Under the pieces are notes generated by a model that was not told the origin of the DNA, did not search any database, and saw only the letters and a list, made by a program, of their open reading frames with translations. A stretch of DNA of 64,000 bases from Aplectana chamaeleonis (lineage: Eukaryota; Nematoda; Chromadorea; Rhabditida; Cosmocercidae). This document shows, piece after piece, positions 22,396 through 32,949 of the stretch (position 1 is its first letter; each line of letters starts with the position of its first letter). The stretch covers positions 1,014,501 to 1,078,500 of the forward strand of contig JAPDOI010000139.1 of NCBI GenBank assembly GCA_029168955.1, read 5' to 3'. Position numbers and translations under genes: made by a program.

Positions 22396-23384
22396 ATAGT
22401 GGGCAGGTATTCGGGACCCGTTGCTGCTCATCCGAAAAGTCGTGAAGACCACCCCGTAGAGTGAGCAGGAGCCCAGACTCGATGCTAGCCATCCGAGAAA
22501 TTATGCCCCGGAATTAGCGCAGGAGAGAACACTTTGCCAAATTTTTGTAAAAGTGTAAGGATGACAAGCATAGCAAGCAGAGAGTTTGAGATGTTATGTG
22601 AGTCATGTCAGGTCATGTTGCCAGGCTGCTTTTCAGTTTCGTAAGGTCATTCACACAACCCCATTTTGAGTGCTCCCTCTTCCTTCTTCACCAGCCTACT
22701 GATTTTTTCTGCAATAAATGGTACTTGCTTATTAGCATCCAAATTCAAAAACAAATTGTTAGAACTATCTCCATTCGCAGCTCAGCAGAGCTTTTTCATA
22801 TCAGATTCATGGAATCGAAGCGGCTGTTCTGCGAAGGAATGGGGCAACGGAAACGAAATAATGAGTATGTAAAACTGCTTTGTTCCACTGATGTGAAAGT
22901 GTCCAGATGGAATGGAAGGTAGTTTCTGACTGTCCCGGTTTTAAGTTAGTTTCATTTGAAAGCGAAGAACTGCAGGCAGATTCTGCATCCGGCTGTAGGC
23001 CAGCAGGCTTTCATGATTATCGACCGGGCTGGCTACGTCTGGGCGACCAACTATAACCGGGGCCTAAGGTCCCTGTCAGAGTTGGTTGAGAAAATCACAG
23101 TGGCCGACCCGTTCGATACGTATGAAAAACATGGAAGGTGCAAATAACACCCGGTGTAGCCAGATGTGGCTGACGCGATCAATATGAATGAATTATGTGG
23201 AACGATATCATGGATATCATTCATTTCTTAGCTAATATCATGTGAACATCGGTCTTGTCAGCCACATCGAGTGATTTTTCTGAGATAGTTTTACAACAGT
23301 TTGGGTCATTGATTCTTGTGACCACAGAAAGAGGACTGATCTAGTGGGGAGATGAAGAGGTCTTTGTTCGAAATTCTTGCATGG
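22396..23384. other. No recognisable gene
   Basis: Frames of 105 codons or fewer, unrecognised. One of them (22956-23147, 63 codons) has no family I can name. Confidence 0.5.
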
Positions 23385-23590
23385 GATATTACTGCGTAAT
23401 ATCAAGAAAAAGTGAACAATTCTGTAAAAAAGGGGTCTCCCAAGCAAAAGTGGTTTGGTTAGCGTTACAAATGCTTCCACAAAAAGGGAACAATAGGAAA
23501 GCGGAATGAGGAGAGTCTACAAAAAATGAACAATATCCTTCAAGAACTCTTTTCTTTTTCGAAACTTCCAAACAGCGGAAACAAACCTTC
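23385..23590. repeat. Half copy of a foldback element
   Basis: Similar to the left arm of the foldback at 50756-51195 (AAAAAGTGAACAATTCT, GGGGTCTCCCAAGC, GGAGAGTCTAC, AAATGAACAATAT). The second arm is missing here. Confidence 0.7.
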
Positions 23591-23757
23591 TTCGTTTTGA
23601 TGATTTACTCTTTTTGATTTTATAGTTTATAGCACTTTCATTGCACTTTTATTGCCGGTTTTCTTCGATTTGTTTTCTGCATTGCGTTAATCGATTCGAC
23701 CCCACTAGTGTCCACTCGTTTTTGATTGCTGTTTGATCACTTTCGAATCAAATTACA

Positions 23758-24435
23758 ATGGCAATTACTAAGTCATCAACTCGCCTTTCCCAAAACAACT
23801 CGCTTCAAAGCACTGTTTTTAATTCTCAAAACGGTGTTCCGAATGCGAGCGCTAGTGGGTCCCCCGATTATTCCAATTGTTCCATCAACGAGATCATCAG
23901 CTCTATTTTGGAGCGGAACACCGATCCGCTGGTGGATCAAATGGTTCGCGCATTGCAATCCAAGCTGCCCAGGGCCATTGCTGATAGGATCGAGGATGAA
24001 CGCAGATCACGCAGCATCGTTATTCACGGTATTGCGGAAGAATCTTACGAATCTCCTGCGTCCCATCAGCAAACTGATCTTGAGGACAAGGTCACAGGCA
24101 TCTTGGATATTCTGAACGTAGGGTGTCGCCCAGACTCTGTGTTCAGGATGGGCACTTATTCGGAGAAAAAGGTACGCCTTGTAAAGGTAGTGTTGCCCAC
24201 TACATCGCACTGGCGCACGGCTTTATCGAACTCCTACCTGTTGCGCCAAGGCGCTAACAAAGAAATCTTTGTGAGGCGCAGTATGACTAAGGAGGAGAGG
24301 GAGAAGGAGTACCAGCTCCGTAAACAAGCTCGTGAATTGAATAAAGGACAGCCGGGCAAGGAGTGGGTGGTTTATAAGGGGGAGCTCAAACGTGTCAGTG
24401 AACTACCTAAAAGGCGTTCGGTGGGAAACCACTAA
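23758..24435 (+). CDS. Retrotransposon ORF1 protein (RRM-like nucleic-acid binding)
   Basis: This 225-residue frame starts with an ATG and ends 38 bases before the first TTG of the endonuclease frame. Residues about 1-45 are a low-complexity Ser/Asn-rich head. From about residue 80 it shows ERRSRSIVIHGIAEESYE, and later DSVFRMG, RLVKVVLPTT and IFVRRSMTKEEREKEYQLRK. By recognition this is the order of the RNA-recognition-like and C-terminal segments of L1-type and nematode CR1-type ORF1 proteins, which bind element RNA as nucleic-acid chaperones. No CCHC zinc knuckle is visible. The frame is intact, unlike ORF2. An exact family name would need a search. Confidence 0.8.
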   Translation: MAITKSSTRLSQNNSLQSTVFNSQNGVPNASASGSPDYSNCSINEIISSILERNTDPLVDQMVRALQSKLPRAIADRIEDERRSRSIVIHGIAEESYESPASHQQTDLEDKVTGILDILNVGCRPDSVFRMGTYSEKKVRLVKVVLPTTSHWRTALSNSYLLRQGANKEIFVRRSMTKEEREKEYQLRKQARELNKGQPGKEWVVYKGELKRVSELPKRRSVGNH

Positions 24436-25010
24436 ACCTGCACGGTGAGCCCCTCTCCAAACTCCGTTGTTTTTTGTTCAATTCTCGGAGCATTGTTAAC
24501 AAGATCCATCTGTTACATTCCTTCATTAGTTTAAATGACCCACATATCGTGTTTATAACTGAGACCTGGCTTAGCAACAAAATATCAGATTCCGAACTGA
24601 TTGGCGACCTTCCCTACAAACTGTTTCGTGTCGATCGGAAAAATCGAAGAGGAGGAGGGGTATGCGGTATTGCTAAGGAGAACCTATCCATTCAAATCGT
24701 CCCTATAAGCCACGATCTCTCCGCGGACATACTTTGTATTGATATAGGCATTTTGTCAACTCAGATAAGATTCGCTCTTGTATACCGACCTCCCAAAAAT
24801 CCACCAGCAGAGAATGACAGTTTCATTGATGTAATCTATGACATATGCTCTGCCCCTATCTCTACTGTATTGCTAGGAGATTTTAACCTTGACATCGACT
24901 GGTTCAATGAAAAACAGAAATCTGCGACTGAAAGCAAATTCAAGACAGCTTTCACATGTTGTGGTCTCAAACAGCTGGTTCCCACAAACACCAGGAATAG
25001 TTCCTTTTAG
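24435..25010 (+). pseudogene. ORF2 part 1: endonuclease (EEP family) domain
   Basis: The frame is open from before the ORF1 stop (24433-24435), so the two ORFs touch or overlap in different frames. No ATG clearly starts it; the first alternative codon is a TTG at 24474. Endonuclease landmarks in order are FNSRSIVNK, ITETWL with the metal-binding Glu, LVYRPP, and LLGDFNLDIDW. The frame then stops at TAG 25008-25010, inside a run of four T (25005-25008). Family features continue in a shifted frame (LDLVLASDSIITNIG) until a second T run at 25063-25067, after which SDHN, the conserved catalytic His motif, returns in the original frame. The two breaks are one base each and opposite in sign. Confidence 0.85.
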
Positions 25011-25071
25011 ATTTAGTTTTGGCAAGTGATTCAATTATAACCAATATCGGCGTATCTCCTCCTTTTTGGTG

Positions 25072-27284
25072 GTTCGGATCACAACGTTATTTTCTTCAAA
25101 ACATTATTTCATGAGAGTGATCAATTGTATTTGCCTGAGCCTATATATGGACGAGTAGACTATTCAAAGCTCAATGAAAGCCTGAACTCGATTGATTGGT
25201 TCCAAGTTTTCAATAACTACGCTAGTGTTGACGACCTTTATTATCGTTTTAGTTTAGTAATGTACGATCAATTCGCTGAAAGCCTCCCTTTTCGGTATAG
25301 TAGAGCCAAGCAATCTCAATATCCTCAGCATATTAAGAATCTGATAGAGCAGAAATCTCGGCTTTTCTCGATTCTTTCAAATCCGTTAGAACATCATTTG
25401 TACAAAAAAGTTTGCAAGGACATAAATCTCCACGTGAAAAAGTATACGGCTAATCGCGAGCGTCGTTTGATAGGACTTAATAGGAATGCCTTCTATAATT
25501 ATCTGAAATCCAAAATCAAAGCTGTTTCGAAACCTTCTGTGATATACAGCGAAGATAGTAGGCCTTTGTACACTGATCAGGACAAGGCAAAAGCACTAGG
25601 AATCTATTTTGCTTCAGTTTTCGTCACAGGAAGCGACGAAGACATCACACAGTTCAACTTTCGAGAGTCCTCTAAAACTTTTGGTGTTTCGACACGCTGC
25701 CCTGATATTATGCTAAGCCCTTCTGACGTTTTGAAGGTGCTGAAAAGCCTAAAGTCTTCACTTTCTTGTACATATGATGGCATACCGCAGATCGTTTTTA
25801 AAAACTGTGCTCTTGCTTTACAACATCCTCTGACTTTTGTCTTTAATGCTTCTCTAGCCTTTGGAGAGGTTCCAGACATTTGGCGTGATGCAATTGTGAC
25901 CCCAATTGCAAAAACCCCAGACGCATCTTCAATATCGCAGTTTAGACCAATAAGTATTTGCCCAATCGCAGGAAAAGTTCTTGAGAAACTCATCTGTGAA
26001 AGACTGTTGGAGTGGTTTACGCGTCAAAAAATTCTACCAGTGGAACAACACGGCTTTCTCCCAGGTGCATCCACGACAACATTAGTTTCCGATTCCCTTT
26101 TCGACTGGCTAGGGGCTGTGAACAAGGGAAAATCAGTGCATATAATATTTTTCGATTTATCCAAAGCGTTCGACAAGGTCAGTCACTCCAAACTTCTTAA
26201 CAAACTTGAATCTCTAGGAATACGCGGGCAACTACTGAACTGGTTGAGGTCATACTTGCACAATAGACATATGACGGTCAAAGTAGGCGAGGCTTATTCT
26301 GACCGTCTCTTGTATCCAAGCGGTGTACCTCAGGGCGGAGCTCTTTCGCCACTTCTATTCCTTGCATACACGGCTGACCTTCCTGGGGTACTCAAAGTAA
26401 ATCCTGCTGTCGAAGTAAAGATGTTTGCAGACGACATCAAGATATACTGTGCGTATGCTTTGAATGGTCAAAATACAGCTCATGCTAATCTGTGCCTCTC
26501 AATTCAGGGAATGCTGGAGTGGTCCTATGAGTGGGAAATTCCTGTCAACCTGTCCAAAACAGTCTTCTTTCACTTGGGTCCTACTTCGCCCTTGGCATAC
26601 AATGTGGATGGCTGTAGCTTGAAGATGGAAACATGTGTCAGGGATCTCGGCATTTTGATCGATAACTCACTGAAGTTAGGCAAACACGGAGAAAGTGTTG
26701 TAGACAAAGCTACAAGAGCTCTGTTTATGATTTTGAGAAATGTTCAAGTTAATGAGCCTTCAGTTTTAACCACGTTGTACAAAACCTATGTTTTACCCCA
26801 TCTTGAATACGGGTCACCCGCATGGAACCCAACTATGAAAAAGCAGACCCGGATGTTGGAAAGAGTTCAACAAACATTCACAAGATTGGTATTTTATCGA
26901 GCCTTCCCGAATTCAAACTACCCTGAGGAACTTCCCTCTTATAGAGATCGTCTCCGCGCGCTCAATATGAGAAGCCTGAAGTACAGAAGAGTGGTGCATG
27001 ATTTGGTCTTCTGCTTCCGCATTATTCGCATGGAAGTAAGACTCAGAGCTAGTAAGTACTGGGTGTTCAAGCCGTGCAACGGAAGAAGGGGCGGATTCGC
27101 GCTTCACCATCCAAATCTAAACAGGCACTCTTATAAATTGGTGTACAATTCATTCTTCTTCCGTAGCGCACGGTGGCTAAACACTTTGCCAGTTGAATTC
27201 ATATCATGCAAAGATTCTCAAAGTTTCCGTAGAAAGCTAAAAAGGATAAATCTTTTGGATGTATTAAAGATTGAGGATGTATAG
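25072..27284 (+). pseudogene. ORF2 part 2: reverse transcriptase
   Basis: In phase with the endonuclease frame. Counting from the ATG at 25125 (719 residues), the RT landmarks are a FRPISICPIAGKVLEKLI block near residue 275, FDLSKAFD at 343-350 (first catalytic Asp 344), GVPQGGALSP at 400-409, and MFADD at 433-437 with the paired catalytic Asp residues. The C-terminal region has LPHLEYGSPAWNP and ends in RRKLKRINLLDVLKIEDV. ORF2 as a whole would be about 950 residues, a normal length for CR1-type elements. The catalytic residues are intact; only the two upstream frame breaks separate it from the endonuclease. Residues between the breaks (25011-25071) are not covered by either long frame. Confidence 0.93.
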
Positions 27285-28049
27285 ATAACTCAGTTTTTTT
27301 CCTCAATTGTCAGTGACCGTTTCCATTCAGAATTCGATGCTATCTCAGTTATTGACCAGCACTACTACGCCAACTGGATTGATGGTTTTTTCTCGTCAAA
27401 ATGGTCGCATTGGTGAAGGGTGTAATGAGACTTGCGATGACTATGGAGTTGCAGCCGGCTATCTTTTGAAATATTGATAGTTTTTTCCGAGCTCTTAGCA
27501 AATACTGCGGACATTTTGTGCTTTATGGGAACCGCTGATAAATACCGACCTATTTTCATGAATTGGTTTCGAATTTAGAGTGAGTGCTCCCGCTTGAACT
27601 GTATTTTCTCTCGGAAAAAATATTGCGAAACTGCTTCTTTACTCGCCGCAGGCTGGTTGGCCACCTTACCGGTCCCATGTGGGAAGCCAGTAAACCCATG
27701 ACCCGAAGTTCCGGTAAGGTCCAATGTGCCATAGCTGGCTGGCACGGCAACCTTAGCTTCGTTGGCCTGTAGAGAGATGAAGTCCAACGGGCATTTTCAT
27801 TTTGAAACGAAATTTTTAAAAAAATATGCTCACGCATATTCAACCATTTCTGCAAAATGTGCCGGTGTTTCGAACTCCGATGCCTCTTAGTTCTTTTCTC
27901 TACCGTTGCTGTTGTCTGCATTGATCTAGTTGCCGATGGTTTTATTGATTTTTGTTGTTTTTTTTTTTATTTTGTTTTTTGTTTTCCTGGGCATGGAATG
28001 TATTTCTTCTTAATGGTCAGCTAGTTGTTTATTGGAGCGTTCTACGGAA
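27285..28049 (+). other. 3' untranslated region of the CR1-like element
   Basis: Non-coding sequence between the ORF2 stop and the short-repeat tail. It includes a T-rich stretch (27945-27995). Small frames on either strand are unrecognised. Confidence 0.6.
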
Positions 28050-28082
28050 CGTAATAAATAAATAAATAAATAAATAAATAAA
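28050..28082 (+). repeat. AATA repeat tail of the retrotransposon
   Basis: About eight AATA units directly after GTTCTACGGAACG. Simple-repeat 3' ends are typical of CR1-like elements and mark the 3' boundary here. Confidence 0.85.
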
Positions 28083-28203
28083 TCTGGGCCGGCACAGACG
28101 AGCGACATCAGCAAGAACCGAAGATATTTGGAACCCGAAGAGCGACTGACCCTGTACAACTGTGTCATTTTAAAACTCATTCCTCCATTTTTTCGACTTT
28201 TAA

Positions 28204-28664
28204 AGGCAGGGTTCACGATAAGTCATGGATGTTCAGTTTTTTGCTGATTATGATAGGTTAGGAGCTTACTGTGACAGTAGCATCACGAAGAACTGCAGAA
28301 AGGGACCAGAAAACACTTTTTTCGCCTAATCAGAACCTCTTGCATGACGTCATATTTTTGAGGTTGTAAGGATTGACCGGTGTGAAGGAATGAAGTCTTT
28401 CCATGTGATAACGTGACCCATCTTATTCACTGGTACCTATCGAAGCCATTACCTTTGCTGACCGGCTGTTTAAGTGTTCAAGCTTCTTCAGAAAGGATTA
28501 GTTTGGGAGGCGGGGTAGCCCAATGGGTTGACTGGCCCACGCAATTTTCACCCACTTCCCGATAATTTTTCGAAATTCTCTTTTCACTGTTTTCATCGGT
28601 AGGTCCTGAAGCTCATGTTTCTGTGAAAAAAAAAACTAGAGATTTTTCATCGTGAACACTGCCT
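28204..28664. mobile_element. TTAA-type MITE, AGGCAG ends
   Basis: The left end AGGCAGGGTTCACGATAAG follows TTAA (28200-28203). The right end TCATCGTGAACACTGCCT is followed by TTAC, one base from TTAA, exactly where the RTE element abuts. It is 461 bp without a coding region. The TIRs match those at 31541, 2168 and 8252. Positions 28508-28545 contain TAGCCCAATGGG, reminiscent of a tRNA A box, but no B box was found. Confidence 0.8.
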
Positions 28665-28803
28665 TTACCTTGATACCTTGATACCTTGATGATCCATCTT
28701 CACCGCCTCCGTGTGGACCACATCTCAACCAGCTCGACCGATCCCGAGCAAGGAACATCCAGTGATGTTGATTTTCAGGAAACCCTCGCTCGGTGCAGAA
28801 CGT

Positions 28804-30159
28804 CTAGACTCTGCCTGAAAATACAGAGTTCCATCTTGTGGGAGGGCGGCCTAGAGGCCGACGGCAATCACGTGGTAACCAGACTGTTGTACAAAGGCTC
28901 CATCGGTCATCCATGCGGCGCAGCACGTGTCCTGCCCATCGGTGTTTGGACTGGGCCATGAACAGAAAAGGGTTCATTAACTGCGACTGCTCCCGAAGAT
29001 CAGCACTGCGTAGGCCACTAGCTCGCTGGGCACGACGATTAGTCTTCAGTAGTCTGCGTTCCAAGGCCCTGTGAGCTGTCCTTATGAACTGTGTGGTCGC
29101 CTTCGTTTCCGCCCATGTCTCGGTTCCATAGCACAACGCAGGTAGCACCGTGGTGTCGAACAAACGTGCTCGTGTCTTCACATCCCGCAATTCGTCTGTC
29201 ACTTCCACTATCGATCCAAGTGCAGACCAGGCAGCTCGTCGTCTCCGTCCGATCTCCGTAGACTAGTCGTTTTGCATGTTCACCTCTCTTCCGAGATAGA
29301 CGTAGCTGTTCGTTGTGGGTAGGGGAATGCCAGAGAGACGAACGGGGCTTTCGTCGCACCACTGGTTGCGCATCACTTGGACTTTCTTCAGATTCATTGT
29401 AAGGCCGATCGCTTTGCCTGCAGCGTCCAGTTTGTCAAGCATTCCTTCGACTTCTGCGGAAGACGAACTCAGCAGCACAATGTCGTCAGCGAAGCGCAAG
29501 TTGGATAGTCTGCACCCGTCTATGAGGATCCTCTTGCTATCCCAGTCGATGTGGCGCATCACGTCTTGTAACGCGGTCGTGAACAGCTTTGGCGAGATGG
29601 TATCTCCCTGTCTGACACCCTTTCCAATCGACACCTTCAGTTTCCTCTCGAATGGTTGAGTAATGGTGTTGCTTCCGTTGTTGCACTCTTCCAATATTCT
29701 GATATACTGGGCGTCAACACCAGCGTGGATGAGAGCGTTAAGAACAGCCGGGACTTCAACCGAATCGAATGCCTTGGTAGAGTCCACGAAGACGAGCGCA
29801 AGAGGTAGATGGTACTCCCTTGTCCATTCAATGACTCGCGATAGCGCCTGAATGTGATCAAGACAGCAGTAACCCTTACGGGAGCCGGCCTGTTCTCTGG
29901 GCTGGAAGTCATCTGAAGCCTTGTCTATCCTGTTCAGCAGAATCTTTGTAAAGACCTTGTACGGCACTGAGAGTAGAGCGATTAACCTGTAGTTGTTGAT
30001 GTCATCACGATCACCTTTTTTGAGTAGGAGTATCGTTTTTGGCGATTTCCACTGCGCGGGAACGACTCCTTGCGCGAGGTATCTGGAGAAGTGTTCCGCC
30101 AGAACTTTCCATAAAGGTGAACCACCCGCTCTGAGGGACTCGGTGGTTGATAATGCCAT
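28804..30159 (-). pseudogene. RTE reverse transcriptase with a premature TAG
   Basis: The minus-strand frame shows LRAGG then KKGDRDDINNYR, the EQAGSRKGYCCLDHIQ block, FVDSTKAFDSVE (first catalytic Asp codon at 29782-29784), GVRQGDTISPKLF, and LRFADDIVLLSS (Asp-Asp codons at 29482-29487). An in-frame TAG at 29263-29265, just after NMQND, interrupts it. Homology then continues in the same frame (STEIGRRRRAAW, LPALCYGTETWA, KHRWAGHVLRR, GRPPTRW) to a stop at 28804. The C-terminus ends shortly after PPTRW, earlier than I expect for the family. Very similar proteins are common in hookworm gene sets, where they are often annotated as reverse transcriptase. Confidence 0.9.
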
Positions 30160-30700
30160 CTGGTCCAGTAGCTGTGTTTTTCTTCATCACTTTGACAGTA
30201 AAAGCAACTTCACTCTCAAGGATTGGAGGTGGGTCAACTGCTGTTGCAGGTAGTGGGCTACGCGGCACGGACAGTGTTGGGTTGAAGAGAGTGCTGTAGA
30301 AATCCACCACAATTTTTCCCATACTAGCGCGGGACGTGCAAATGCAACTTGAGGAATCCCGAAGGGCTGACACTTGTTCTCTGCGATCTGACAGCTCACT
30401 CCGACAAAACCTGATGTTTTTCCTCTGGTTCACGGTGTCCAACAACTTCTGCGCTTGATATAGCTTCAAATTGCTCGATACCTCAGCTCTGCAAACTTTG
30501 ATGATTGTAACACGTTCCAAGTGACTTGTATTCGGATCGAGATGCACCAGTCGGCGTTTTTCCAGCAAAAGTTTAGTCTCCTTGCGCAACCTCTCAATTG
30601 GTTCCGCTGCTACAATCATTGAATTTTTTTCGGCTTCCTTTATCTTGCGACACAGATCCTCGTAATCGTCTGTATGATCATCAAAAGCATTCCATTGCGT
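30150..30700 (-). pseudogene. RTE polyprotein remnant: linker before reverse transcriptase
   Basis: The minus-strand frame upstream of the RT core includes DDYEDLCRKIKEAEKNS just before the first ATG (30617-30619), then a long helical, Arg/Lys-rich linker with LLEKRRLVHLDPNTSHLER. It reaches ATGPDGI at about 30150-30175, the start of the RT fingers. After GPDGI the family continues in another frame, so a single frameshift lies between about 30130 and 30165. The frame also opens upstream of the ATG to at least 30730, and the true start is lost with the endonuclease. Confidence 0.8.
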
Positions 30701-30963
30701 ATCGGCTACACTGCTGCCTTTAAATTTAAAAAGTGTATGCCTTGCATTCTACCTCTTAGGAAGCTGCGATGCAGCTACATATTACTTTGCTATCTTAGCA
30801 GCAGAGCGGTTCTTTCTTCATGTCTACCACTATGTTTTCTCATAAAATCAACTTGACTCTTATAATATAGCTATCATAACAGCATCGCGGCTCCTCCCTC
30901 CAGAGATTGACGTTACTGTAGAAGGGAAACCCTCAGAAAATGTTATGAAATTTCGGAAAGTTA

Positions 30964-31537
30964 AGCTTCGCAAAAAAAAGGTTACGGATTTGGCATTGTT
31001 CTTAAATGTCGTGAAATTGTTTTATTGGATTTGGCTCTCAACTTGATTTCTAAATGTAAAGAAATTATTGACTTGATTTGGCTGATGATGGTATTTGTAG
31101 ACATCGTAATCATTAAAATATAGTGAGATTGTTGCTAATGGATTTGGGACGCGCTCTATAAATCATCCGAGTCAAGTCACGGGTGAGAAGTATTTCTCAT
31201 GCTAGTCCTTGTGTCCTCAAAGCTTTCACGGTTCATATTGTATGGGAACGTTTTTGTTGCTGGACTTATTCTTGTCCGGATTTGATCCAAATCATGCCCG
31301 ACTCAAAACTTTTTTTGACGCGTGATTTGACTCTGATAATTGATAGAGCGCGTGCCGAATCCATTAGCAACAATCTCACTATATTTTAATGATTACGATC
31401 TCTACAAATACCATCATCAGCCAAATCAAGTCAATAATTCCACTACATTTGAAAAATCAAGTTGAGAGCCAAATCCAATTAAACAATTTCTTAACATTTA
31501 AGAACAATGCCAAATCCCCAACCTTTTTTGCGAAGCC
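30964..31537. mobile_element. Foldback element with 210-bp arms
   Basis: The left arm (30964-31175, starting AAGCTTCGCAAAAAAAAGG) is mirrored by the right arm (31325-31537, ending CCTTTTTTGCGAAGC). The match is very high around GCCAAATCAAGTCAATAATT. The central loop is about 150 bp. Non-coding. It directly abuts the MITE end at 31541. Confidence 0.88.
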
Positions 31538-31540
31538 TGA

Positions 31541-31983
31541 AGGCAGCGTTCACGATGATCATCCTCGTTGACTTTCCCCACTGAAATGATAGGCGAGAAG
31601 GATCCAAGGCTCCCAGTTTCGAAAGAACGGTAGAAAACGAGCCAGGAGCAACAAAATAACCGCTGCAAACAAGCGTTTTGGGGCCCCAGACACACCCCAC
31701 GCCCCAGATCCGCCCCTCGAAATGAACAAATGAAGATTCAGATTACAGGAGTGATCAAGTGAAGGAAATGCTGATAAGTGAGCTGATCGCTTCATTGCAG
31801 TGATAGGCATCATCCTTCTAGCGGTCAATTCCTCCACGCTCAGAAATCACCGTAAACAAGAAAGGGCCTATTTTGGCTCAAAAACGCGTCTTTCAAGGCC
31901 TTTCCATGCATGCCTTGCTATATAGAGCACCAGACCTTTTGTAAACCGTGGAGATATCGAAAGTGAAATTCATCGTGAACACT
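31541..31983. mobile_element. TTAA-type MITE, right tip displaced by an insertion
   Basis: The left end AGGCAGCGTTCACGATGAT matches the family. The right end reads TTCATCGTGAACACT and then breaks off at 31983. The missing GCCT tip, preceded by GTGAACACT, is found at 34427-34439. The simplest reading is that 31984-34426 inserted into the MITE terminus. Confidence 0.6.
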
Positions 31984-31989
31984 AGACTT

Positions 31990-32370
31990 GGGACCGAATC
32001 GAATAATATTCGAATAATTCGAATATTCGAGTATTCGAATATTCGATTCACTCAGGAATTTCGATTTTGGGGTTTATTCGAATATTCGATTTATTCGGGA
32101 ATTCAAATTTTGGATTTATTCGAATATTCGATTTATTCGAGAATTTAAATTTTTCGATTTATTCGAATACTCGTTTTATTCGAGAATTGAAATTTTGAAT
32201 TTATTCGAATATTCGATTGATTCGGAAATTTAAATTTTGGATTTATTCGAATATTCGATTTGTTCGGGAATTTCAATTTTGGATTTATTCGAATATTTGA
32301 CTTATTCGGAAAATACAATTCTGAATTTATTCGAATATTCCATTCATTCGGGAATACAAATTTTGGGATT
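31990..32370. repeat. 42-bp TTCGAATATTCGA minisatellite
   Basis: About nine imperfect units of TTCGAATATTCGATTTATTC then GGGAATTCAAATTTTGGATT. The translated periodicity is 14 residues. Units share the TTATTCGGGAATTT core with 33955-34400. Confidence 0.85.
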
Positions 32371-32588
32371 GACTTTTTGATTAAATTTGATTACCCGGAA
32401 AAATTCAGTGCCCCACATTCGAATTAGACAAAACCTATTTCGTTTACCTTTGGATTGGAAACCCTTCGAAGTATCTTTCTGCAAGTTGAGCTATCCAATT
32501 TTGTGTGTACGATCTCCGCTGTTCGTTCTTGTACGTAGGTTTCCTGTTGCGAGCTGTACACAAGCACCAGCGCCTATGGGGTCGATTG

Positions 32589-32706
32589 GAGTCCCGCCGG
32601 CCGGAAGGTACGGCAGCATGCAATGGAGGAGTATCGATCATGCGGCGCCGCAGGATCGATCCTCCTCCACTGCATGCTGCCATGCCTTTCAGCGGCGGGA
32701 CTCTAT
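32589..32706. repeat. GC-rich near-perfect hairpin, 57-bp arms
   Basis: GAGTCCCGCCGGCCGG at the left is mirrored by CGGCGGGACTC at the right. The centre is GCGGCGCCGC with essentially no loop. The arms also share GGCAGCATGCA(A/G)TGGAGGAG. It could extrude as a cruciform and is probably a foldback MITE. Confidence 0.85.
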
Positions 32707-32949
32707 CCAGGCCTTATCGATTAGGGCGGCGCTATCCGAAGCTACCACAACAGGGCGGACTGCTAGCCGTCGCCCATTGGCGCCGGGCAATAAACCAAGT
32801 GTGTTCTCCTGCTCCCATTATTTTAGGCCATCGCCGCCGTAATGGTGGATAGAGGGTATCCACGAAAGTGTGGCTGGCCCCTGTCCCCCATTGTGGCAGC
32901 TAGTTCTTGAGCCAATCTCCGATTTTCATGTGGGGGCAATCTAGGGTGC

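Larger units (their letters stand above)
23595..28082 (+). mobile_element. CR1-like non-LTR retrotransposon, near full length
   Basis: Order on the plus strand: a 5' region of uncertain start, ORF1 (23758-24435), an ORF2 frame (from about 24435 to 27284) with endonuclease then reverse transcriptase, about 760 bp of 3' untranslated sequence, and a tail of AAT(A) units at 28050-28082. Two ORFs, an apurinic-type endonuclease before the RT, and a short-repeat 3' tail instead of poly(A) fit the CR1/Jockey group. The 5' boundary is a guess because no target duplication was identified. ORF2 carries two offsetting frame breaks, so this copy is probably inactive unless they are sequencing errors in T runs. 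Confidence 0.88.
28671..30760 (-). mobile_element. RTE-clade retrotransposon, 5'-truncated, minus strand
   Basis: The 3' end is a run of about three TATCAAGG repeats (28671-28690 on the plus strand), the simple-repeat tail expected of RTE elements. Coding homology runs from about 30690-30755 down to 28804. The upstream endonuclease domain is missing, so the copy is 5'-truncated. It abuts the TTAA MITE at 28204-28664 and probably inserted at its edge. One frameshift and one nonsense codon make it a pseudoelement. Confidence 0.85.

Noticed and set aside
22956..23147. 63-codon frame beginning MKAKNCRQILHP as a small gene or exon
   Set aside because: No family recognised and no neighbouring exons. 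It may be a fragment of a repeat.
28508..28560. tRNA or SINE from the TAGCCCAATGGG A-box-like motif
   Set aside because: No B box or T-stem at a suitable distance.
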